Source: Oncomelania hupensis (Eukaryota > Mollusca > Gastropoda > Littorinimorpha > Pomatiopsidae). Taken from it: a stretch of 64,000 nucleotides of DNA. Numbering within the stretch: position 1 is the first letter of the stretch; each line of letters opens with the position of its first letter. The stretch is from the NCBI GenBank assembly GCA_036898135.1, contig CM072526.1, positions 53,618,899 to 53,682,898 on the forward strand, given 5' to 3'. Below are positions 34,300 to 42,656 of the stretch, piece by piece. Made by a program: the position numbers and the translations under genes. The notes beneath the pieces were generated by a model. The model searched no databases. It was not told the origin of the DNA and saw only the letters and a list, made by a program, of their open reading frames with translations.

Positions 34300-34619
34300 G
34301 ATGGTTGAGACGCGCAAGCTGTAGATCTTTGAAACTTGCCTGAGCACAGGCAATGTAAAATCGTACGTAAACAATAGCCTGCACAATCAGAAATTAAAAC
34401 AACCACACAAATTCAAGATTTAATCAAAGTTAAAGGACATTTAGCTAAGAAAAAACAACTGCAGCAACAACAACTGCAAAAGCAACAACCACGACAACAA
34501 CGACGGCGACGACAACAACAACAAAATAATGCGTATGATTGTGTAGGATAAACGTGGAAGAAAATGAGACACATCAGATCAGTGTGACAGGCACACGTCA
34601 ATCCACAGTACAGTGGACG

Positions 34620-34695
34620 TTTCGGGCGGCTTGAGTTAGATCCTGTATCAGCCAGCGCCTTGAGCAGCTCTTGAGCTGGAAAAGCGCTACCTAAC
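34620..34695 (+). repeat. Short dispersed repeat (TTAGATCCTGTAT type)
   Basis: GGCTTGAGTTAGATCCTGTA, CAGCGCCTTGAGCAGCTCTT and GAGCTGGAAAAGCGCTA are the best-preserved version of the block at 366-446. Confidence 0.7.
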
Positions 34696-34799
34696 AATTT
34701 TATTCTAAGTAATTACTATTTTATTCTAAGTTATTACTATTGAACTTATGATTCTTTGAAGCATGATAGATATCAATGAGACACACATACTATGCCAAT

Positions 34800-35175
34800 T
34801 TGGTCCACCTCACTCCAAGGCCAAGGTCGCTGGAGCTGTCCAAAGTCGGATACTATAGGTATTTTGAAGCGACCTTGACCCTAAATTATGAAAGACATAA
34901 GCTTACAATCCAAACTTGTTGTATTTAGAGATGATAGATTGATCTTTAATATTTTTTCCGTTTTTGCGCTGATCTTGAAGGTCAAGGTCATTTTAGACCT
35001 TGCAAGAACACACAAAAATAGATTGTCGTACAATGGTATGGCGATTTATTTAACCCATAGTATGCAACAACATTGGGTTACTTGATCATACATGAGCATG
35101 AGAGGTCACATGAAGGTCAAGGTAATCTCAAGGTCAAGATCACTGAAGGTCAAGGTCATCCCAAGGTCACTTTTT
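34800..35175. repeat. AAGGTCA-rich degenerate tandem region
   Basis: AAGGTCA and TCAAGGTCA recur irregularly; TCAAGGTCA is exact at 34982, 35128 and 35150. These match the extended half-site bound by ERR/SF-1 type nuclear receptors. AAGGTCA arrays are also a common low-complexity repeat, so regulation is not implied. Confidence 0.55.
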
Positions 35176-35409
35176 TGCATAATACAACTTTTGCTGTAGT
35201 TTATTTGATAGTACATGAGTGTAATTGGATTCGGAGGTTAAAGTCATCTCAAGAGCATAGAAAAATCAAGGTATTAAGCTTACTTTGCATTTTAATGCCA
35301 CCGTTTCATTTTGTTTTTCCTGGGTTCTCAATTTTATGTAAAAAAAAATGCAAGTTCCATAAGGAGCATGTAAGTCATAATGGCTTTGCCCTTCTAGTTT
35401 CCTGTGTGA

Positions 35410-35520
35410 TTTTAATTACGTTAGTCTATTAATAATTTGTAATTACGTTAGTATGTTAATAACTGTAATTACGTTAGTAAGCTTATGTTAATAATTGTAA
35501 TTACGTTATGAAGCTTACCA
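35410..35520. repeat. Degenerate tandem repeat (GTAATTACGTTAG)
   Basis: Four GTAATTACGTTAG-type units separated by TTAATAATT spacers. Confidence 0.8.
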
Positions 35521-36330
35521 CTGATAGGCAATAGTTGTGAGAAACAATGCTCGTACTTAAAACCTATATTTTTTTTAATGTTTTTTCAAAAGAAATTTAC
35601 TGTGATTGATTTTTTTATGCCGCTAATGATGACAGAATTGCATAAAACCACGTGAGTGCATTGTTTACGCGCGCGCGCGCACGAACACACACCCTCACAC
35701 ACTCACACACACAGGCGCGCGCGTGCTTGCCTAAAATATCAACGGCAACAGAAAGAAAAGTAATAATTGATGTAACGTTAAAATAAAAAAAAAAACCCCA
35801 ACATATATGGCCTATACGAAAAGGGAATAAAACAAACCCAATAATGAACAACCCATCCAACAAGTCTTACAGACTGACTTACAAAAGGAAATACCAAGTG
35901 CCAACCTGAAGAAGGTTAAAATCTAGCAATAACATGGTTAAAACATGAGTTGTCCGCTAGGCTAAGATTTGATATCCTAAAAGTACGGGCACTCTACGGC
36001 CCATCAATGCATGCGCAATAGGGAGCAGTGATATTCCCAGTTCAACTTGTGTGCTGATTTCTTTTCAATACCTGTGCCGTTCGTCGTTGTTGTTTTTTTT
36101 TTTTTTAGATGGGGAGTAGGGGGGCGGAGTGGGGGGGGGGGGGGAAGAGGGGGTGGTGGTGAGAGGATCAAAGATTGTCTATTGAAATTTGCTGAAGCAT
36201 AACGGTTATTCAAAATAGTTCTACTGTAAAAACGATAATCTCGTGGCCTCGATTATTGAACCTTGCGCATGATCTATTCATATTCGATATTGCTACGCTT
36301 CAATACAGCTTTCAAACTTCTAGAAAGCCA
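35520..36330. other. No gene; simple-sequence patches
   Basis: (GC)n/(CA)n at 35664-35720 and a G-run at 36118-36165. Otherwise unrecognised. Confidence 0.4.
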
Positions 36331-36342
36331 TTCAGCTGCAAT

Positions 36343-37022
36343 CCACACATGTCTAACCTACAACTGCCAGAAAATAAAATAAGTTATGTGCAAAGAAGAA
36401 ATATCCAAGTGTAACTTCCACACATGTCTAACCTAGAACTGCCAGAAAATAAAATAAGTTAGGTGCAAAGAAGGAATATCCAAGTGTAACTTCCACACAT
36501 GCCTAACCTACAACTGCCAGAAAATAAAATAAGTTATGTGCAAAGAAGAAATATCCAAGTGTAACTTCCACACATGTCTAACCTAGAACTGCCAGAAAAT
36601 AAAATAAGTTAGGTGCAAAGAAGGAATATCAAAGTGTAACTTCCACACATGTCTAACCTACAACTGCCAGAAAATAAAATAAGTTAGGTGCAAAGAAGGA
36701 ATATCCAAGTGTAACTTCCACACATGTCTAACCTACAACTGCCAGAAAATAAAATAAGTTATGTGCAAAGAAGAAATATCCAAGTGTAACTTCCACACAT
36801 GTCTAACCTAGAACTGCCAGAAAATAAAATAAGTTAGGTGCAAAGAAGGAATATCAAAGTGTAACTTCCACACATGTCTAACCTACAACTGCCAGAAAAT
36901 AAAATAAGTTAGGTGCAAAGAAGGAATATCCAAGTGTAACTTCCACACATGTCTAACCTACAACTGCCAGAAAATAAAATAAGTTAGGTGCAAAGAAGGA
37001 ATATCCAAGTGTAACTTCCACA
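36343..37022. repeat. 75-bp minisatellite, 9 copies
   Basis: Unit begins CATGTCTAACCTACAACTGC and includes CAGAAAATAAAATAAGTTAT and ATATCCAAGTGTAACTTCCA. Units alternate between two variant types (TTATGTGCAAAGAAGAA and TTAGGTGCAAAGAAGGA), suggesting duplication of multi-unit blocks. Confidence 0.95.
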
Positions 37023-37554
37023 ACAACCATTGGCCATACGGGGATAACTAGCTCATGGAAGAGAGAGGATAGAGACCTAGATCAACACTGAACCTCCAGA
37101 GCAATCATACTTCTAACATAGGTAAAATTGATACTTTTCTTGCCCCTCTTCCCCTCTCCCCATCCCTTCCCCACTGGATTAAGAGGTGTGCCCCTGGTCC
37201 TTGGTGTGTCCCTGGTCCTTGGTGTGTCGCTATTTGCAAGTAATTGAATAAAGAAGGATATACATTATAATACATAAGCTTAATACACACTTCGCGCAGC
37301 AGGAATTGCAAAAATATACAGATACAAATATACAGTCCTTGATATAAAATCGAACATACCCAAACGAGACTGGTGAAAGAATATTCTGTTATTTTATTGG
37401 CTAAAGTTTAATTTAATTTAATTTGTAATTTAGTTTTATTTAAATACTTGCGTAAAGCTGACCTTTTTCCTGTATGAGAAAATGTGTTGTATTGAATGTT
37501 TGTATCACATCATGTCGTATTTTATTTTATCGCATTGTATCGTTCAGGAGAGGT

Positions 37555-37660
37555 ATTCAAAAAGCATTTACCCAGTGGATAATCCGCGAAGCCGTACAGT
37601 ACGGAACGGAATTACCTATCGCTTCGCGGATCTATCCACTGGGTAACTGCTTTCTGAACA
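37555..37660. repeat. Imperfect inverted repeat (about 42-bp arms)
   Basis: The left arm has TTACCCAGTGGATAATCCGC and the right arm GCGGATCTATCCACTGGGTA, each extending to AAAGC. The central 20 bp are CGTACAGTACGG-like. Probably a foldback element. Confidence 0.75.
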
Positions 37661-38129
37661 GCACTCCAGAATGGTATCGTGTCGCATCGTACTGCATCGC
37701 TTGTAACAGTATCACAGGCGGCGGAAGCAGGGGGGGCAGGGGGGCCATGCCCCCCCCTAGAAAAATGTTGGAGGGGGCAGCCTTATATATTGCCCCCTCC
37801 AATAATGAGTAGTTTTTTTTTTTGTTTTTTTTTTTTGCCAGGGCATCAAAGGATTTTTTTCTTCAAATGGAATCAAGCAATACAAGTGTTTATCATCATA
37901 ATCATCATCATCATCACCCTCTGATCAGTAAGAGAAGTTCGTCCCTTCGTCATCATTTCCTGTCGACGCGTCATAATCGTTAGCCTTAGCGTAGATCAAA
38001 GTGACCGACAGTTTTCGACATCGTGCACGTCACAGTCGCGTTTTGAAAACTTTAATTTGCTGTAAGTTTTTACAGTCTACCGTTTTCAATATCAGCAATT
38101 TTCTCGACTACAAGTGAAGAAGTCAGCAA

Positions 38130-38433
38130 AATGGCAAATGCTTTGACAACTGGTGTTATTGTTCCTCGTCAAGCATCCAGACAGACTCTCCGTGACAACC
38201 AACCTGCGGCATTACCATTCTTTTCTTGGAACACCTGTCAACCGAATTGGACTCGAGGTTCAAAAATGCTGGTCTAGCAGTTGATGGTCTATGTCTGGTG
38301 CCAAGCACTTTAATAGACAACCAGGATGGTTTCATGCAGGTTCCAGAAGGGGTGATGCTGGCAATGTTGTGGGAGTCTGACCTACCAGACAACGCTACCC
38401 TTGATGCAGAATACCTTATTGTCCCTTTTTCAT
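38130..38433 (+). pseudogene. hAT transposase fragment, middle part
   Basis: MANALTTGVIVPRQASRQTL is followed, after frame changes, by EHLSTELDSRFKNAGLAVDG and LVPSTLIDNQDGF. This is the region preceding the RNase H-like insertion in P52rIPK-type hAT transposases. A 5' frameshift and the SINE insertion at 38444 interrupt it. Confidence 0.78.
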
Positions 38434-38443
38434 AGGGAAATGG

Positions 38444-38733
38444 GGTGTCGGATAGTGCAGTGGTTGGAGCACTCGCTACTGTGTCGAAAGTGAAGCACCG
38501 TCCGGTGCGGTTAGCACTTGGATTGGTGACCGCTAAGGTGTGAAGCGACAAACAACAACGCCCCCAGTTGACTCAACTGTGATTGAGTACCTACTCTCTT
38601 GAGGGTGGGGAAGGTAAAGCAGCGAGGGAGAGAGTTGGGCATCACCCTCATTACGCTGGCCCAAGATAAGTGTGATCTCCAACATCACGCTCCCCTACGG
38701 CCACAAGGCTATGGGACTACCTACCTACCTTTT
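38444..38733 (+). repeat. tRNA-derived SINE family D
   Basis: Head GTGTCGGATAGTGCAGTGGT (A-box-like), then a body with CATCACCCTCATTACGCTGG and a (CTAC)n tail. CATAGGGAAAT is duplicated on both sides (38432-38442 and 38736-38746), showing insertion into the hAT element. Confidence 0.8.
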
Positions 38734-38746
38734 ACATAGGGAAATT

Positions 38747-39030
38747 CTGGGCCGCCTCCCCTGTGGAAAGCGTAGTCGCAGCCTGTGGCGCACCCAAACC
38801 CAACTTACCTAACATTAGTTGTGATTTTGAAATTTTCGCTAGGGGAGCAAACCGGAGTACCCGGAGAAAACCCCCGAGACGTTGCCCGAGTCGAAAGTAA
38901 ATAATATTCGGAGAAACATAACGCCCAGATGCTGGATCGAACCCACACCTGTCAGGCGCCATTGGTTTTTGGCCTGTGGACAAGGCAAGTTAGTCCCGCC
39001 TTAGCCCACTTGGCCACAACGCTCGCAACG
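38747..39030 (-). repeat. SINE family C, inverted copy
   Basis: The minus strand reads GTTGTGGCCAAGTGGGCTAA, GGTGTGGGTTCGATCCAGC and GGGGGTTTTCTCCGGGTACT, matching 31637-31985. Confidence 0.8.
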
Positions 39031-39039
39031 GTGGGTTTC

Positions 39040-39390
39040 CAAAATAATGGCGAAGTGCTGCTGAGAATGCGACAGCTATCATCTCATCCACGGCATCAGA
39101 AGCACTGAAACATTGTGACAGGGATTTTTATCCCAACCTGTTCATCATGCTTTAGAACCTTTGCACCCTACCTGTCACTACTGTCGAGTGTGAGCATTCA
39201 GTCAGTTGCGCAACCTGAAAAACTACCTGCGCTCTACAATGGGGCAACAGAGACTAAATGGACTTGCTTTACTGAAAGTGCACAGGGATGTTGATATTGA
39301 CTTCAAAGAGGCAGTGAACTGTTTTGCCAGAAGATACAATTCACAAATGGTACTAATGCCGAGGAACCTAGTGCAGCAAGACTGAATTAA
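39040..39390 (+). pseudogene. hAT transposase C-terminal dimerisation region
   Basis: ALKHCDRDFYPNLFIML, a stop, NLCTLPVTTVECEHSVS, then (frameshift) LKNYLRSTMGQQRLNGLALL and DFKEAVNCFARRYNSQMVLM with a terminal stop. The order is that of the hAT C-terminal dimerisation domain. Confidence 0.82.
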
Positions 39391-39807
39391 GTGAAAGCAG
39401 GGCGGTGATGTTCATAAACTACAAGGTAAAGCTTTATACCGTTAACGATCAACAAAAAGTAGTGAATAATAATAATAGTATACAAAACATCTCTGCTGAT
39501 AAATAAATGTGTGTGTGTGTGTGTTTTAAGGGGGGTGGGGGGCAGAGGATAATTTTTGTACCCCAGAGTTTGTCAGTTCCATTGTTCAAAAAGCTCAAAG
39601 TCCCAGACCATCACAGATGGCTTTTTCAAGGTTCAGATTGCACCAGATTGCACCATTTTGCATCCTTGAAAAAAAAAATTTCAGGGGGAGCATGCCTCCG
39701 GACCCCCCTAGAAGGCTCGGCGCTTCGCGCCTTCGCTGAATATGTAACCCCCACCCCCACCCTCGACTTTTCCCAGGTCTGGCCCTGATGTCAGTGAATA
39801 GTGTGTG

Positions 39808-39832
39808 CCCCCCCCCCCCCCCCCCCCCCCCA
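39808..39832. repeat. Poly-C tract
   Basis: Run of about 24 C just inside the right hAT end. Confidence 0.95.
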
Positions 39833-39889
39833 ATCCTGAGCAGCTTCCGCCGCCTGTGAGTATTGTATATTATATCGAATAGTATCGTA

Positions 39890-39990
39890 TTATACCGTAT
39901 CATATCGTATCGTATCCTATCGTATCGCATCGTATCGTATCGTATCGTATCGTATCGTATCGTATCGTATCGTATCGCATCGTACCGTAT
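39890..39990. repeat. (CGTAT)n microsatellite
   Basis: About 18 CGTAT units with CGCAT and CCTAT variants, directly right of the hAT target site. Confidence 0.95.
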
Positions 39991-40036
39991 TGTATAGCAT
40001 CATTGAAAATAGTATTGTATTGATGACTTTGCATCC

Positions 40037-40192
40037 ACAGGAGCAGACTGATCACCATCAGCGTCAGCCACATCGACCTCCACGTCAACAACCACGCCAT
40101 CTTTGATAGGAACCCACGATGTATCTGACACAGAAGATGAGGCGGATGTGGAGAAAAGTGTTGTACGTGCTAGCCACCTTTACACAGAGTAA
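40037..40192 (+). other. Possible exon or remnant with Ser/Thr-rich then acidic end
   Basis: An acceptor-like CCACAG at 40035-40040 precedes a frame reading SASATSTSTSTTTPS, then VSDTEDEADVEKSVV and a stop at 40192. No family recognised; it could be the terminal exon of an unseen gene or a transposon remnant. Confidence 0.25.
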
Positions 40193-40436
40193 CTGAGAAC
40201 CGCCGAGAGGCTTACGTTTGTCACTCCTTATTAGTGCGATGAACTCGTCACGTCTCAGTTACGCTGTGTCATTCAAACTGGCCTTTCTTCACTGAAAATC
40301 TCTTCTGCCCTTTTCTGACCTGTTTTGGGATTTGAAAATAACACAAACATCGATTATTTGAAAATGTTTGGTTAGACATTGTAAATGTCATAAGACCTGT
40401 GATAATTAATTAGATACACAGTGTACATAGATTCAG

Positions 40437-40720
40437 CTAAAAGTACCGTGGGAACAAATTTGTTTTAAGCTTGGCTTTAACAGTTGGAAGAGATTGGGCA
40501 CGGTGTAGGGAATCAGGCATGGAATTCCAGAGTGCTGGAGCATAGATGGAGAAGGCCCTTTTTAGCCAAATGAGTTTAGAGGGAATCCGGGACTTCTCAG
40601 AAGAGAAGCATCCGGAGAGCGTAAGGTGCGGTCTGGCTTGGAGTGACAAGTTCTCAACACGGACATGTGAAAATGACTGTGTTGCCTTTTTTAGGATTGT
40701 TCCATCTCGTTGAGTTGATC
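40437..40720 (-). mobile_element. CR1/L2-like LINE, C-terminal fragment
   Basis: The minus strand encodes 70 residues with LIWLKRAFSIYAPALWNSMP and PTVKAKLKTNLFPRYF then a stop. This is the standard C-terminal ending of CR1/L2-type reverse transcriptases (AFxxAAPxLWNxLP...FKxxLKTHLF). Confidence 0.8.
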
Positions 40721-40819
40721 TTTTTTAAATGTCTAAACAACGCACAATACGCTTCAGTCTACCCCGCTGTGAAGGGGTAGCCCGCCTGGCTCTGTTTACT
40801 AGTACAGTACAACTAGGAA

Positions 40820-40935
40820 AAATAAGACAGCGTGGGGGAGGAGAACGGCACCACCCTTATTATGCGGACCCTGAGAAAAGAGAAGCCTCTATACATTCTC
40901 TGCCCTACCTACGTAAGGCTACGGGAACGCACAGT
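40820..40935 (+). repeat. SINE family D, partial
   Basis: CACCACCCTTATTATGCGGA and CCTACGTAAGGCTACGGGA resemble the 3' half of the copy at 38444. Confidence 0.45.
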
Positions 40936-41306
40936 TACCATTTACGTTTTGTAAATACATTTTTGATATGGGCTACTGACATAGGCCGCGCCAGTCAAAT
41001 GTCAGTGGCCCGCTAGTGTTCTCATTACTCCTTTAAAGCAACTTCATCACACAATAAAACAAAAATGTTTCAGCCAAATAATGAGGGAGTCAATGAAAGT
41101 GAACCAGAACATTATTAGCACTGAAGAAGTGGAGGGGTGAGTGACCTGCAATATGTAGGTGGATTATTGTTCTATTGTTCTAGTCACATTTCAGCCAACG
41201 GACCCGTGCCTTCAGCGCCTCTGTAAATACTGTAATTATCAGAGAAAATGTACTTATTGGTTTTATTGTAGTGTGTATTGAAGCTATTATGTCTATTGTT
41301 TTGCAG

Positions 41307-42601
41307 AGGGAACAGACTGCCGACGTTGTTGGTGCTAGGGGCCACGATAGCTATCGTCTTGATCCTCAACTCACTACTGGGTGAAAACAACACATCTTCC
41401 TCCTTCAGCAGCAGCTTCCAACTCAACCAGCTCTCCTTCAACCTTCGCCATCGCAACTTCCGCAACTTTGACAACTTCATTCGTATCTTAGCCAAGGTCC
41501 ACACTAGCGAAGCGCGGACAAAGAATAATGGCGTCAACGTCGAACTTACACAAAGAGTGAATACCTTTGATGCCTATGAAAACAACCTTAACGAACTTGA
41601 CGACGCAGCCAACGAGGAAGATTACGAAGCAGACAAAGATGGCGGACCGGACCCATATGGCGAGAAAGACCTAGGCCTAGAACACGGAAATGCTGAAGGA
41701 AACGAAGACCACGAAATAGAACCAGACGTCAATAAAGATCTTCAAGGCATAGGTATTGGGGTAAATAAGCAGCCGCTAGAAGAAGCTGAGGGTGAAAACG
41801 AACAGAAAGATCCGAATCACAACGAACTTCAAAGCGAAGATGCTGGGGATCAAAACGAACTTGAAGACGAAGGTCCTAGGGAAAGGAGCGCAGATGAAGA
41901 TGACGATTTTAGACTAAAAAATGAACCGATAAACAACGATAATGACCAACTTGAAGACATAGTCAACAACGATATTGAACAGGAAGATGCTGGGATTATT
42001 AACAAAGCGGAGGACAATACTGAATTGAAGTTCCAACCAATTCAACAGGCACAAGTCCAAGTGCAAAACCCGCGCCTGCATGTCGGAGACGGCTGGCCAG
42101 GACAAGGTCCAAAGCAACTAGCGCAACCTCCAAAGAACCAGGACACTCAGCAGTCTCGCCCAAACCCAGGTAACAATGACCCGTTCAACCAAGAGGATCC
42201 TCAGCCACGTCTCGCTGACCCAGCCAAGACCTCTCCGAGCATACATTCACGCCAGAAGTACCTGATCTATCTGTGTGACAAGAAGCGGGAGTGCGGAGGG
42301 TGGGGGGACAGGCAAAGAGCTTTTGTCAGTATGTTCCTCCTGGCTCTGGTCACAGGACGTCGGTTCGGGATCAACATGACAGCGCCGTGCGACATCCGAC
42401 ACTTTTTACGACCCAATCGCTACAATTGGATCGTGGACGAGTCAGAGCTGGTCAACAAGACCTCCATCGTACTTGATGATATGAACTCTCGTCTTATGGT
42501 AAGTAATTGTCGCCACTTCTTCTTCTTCTTCTTTTTCTCCCCAACCCTTATTTTCCCCTCAGAAAAGGAAATTCTCTACAAAATAGGACAAAAGAACAAC
42601 C

Positions 42602-42656
<55 letters not shown>

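Larger units (their letters stand above)
37713..39858 (+). mobile_element. Decayed hAT transposon (P52rIPK/ZMYM-like transposase)
   Basis: The left end CACAGGCGGCGGAAGC and right end GCTTCCGCCGCCTGTG are perfect inverted repeats. AGTAT is duplicated at 37708-37712 and 39859-39863. The plus strand keeps two transposase parts: VIVPRQASRQTLRDN and LSTELDSRFKNAGL with VDGLCLVPSTLID near 38130-38430, and the C-terminal dimerisation region near 39070-39390 (HCDRDFYPNLFIML, TLPVTTVECEHS, MGQQRLNGLALLKVHRDVDI). These are typical of hAT transposases related to the human 52-kDa PKR-inhibitor repressor and ZMYM proteins. Stops, frameshifts and two SINE insertions make it dead. Confidence 0.88.

Noticed and set aside
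38156..38551. 131-residue minus-strand frame
   Set aside because: It is antisense to hAT transposase remnants on the plus strand and crosses the SINE boundary at 38444.
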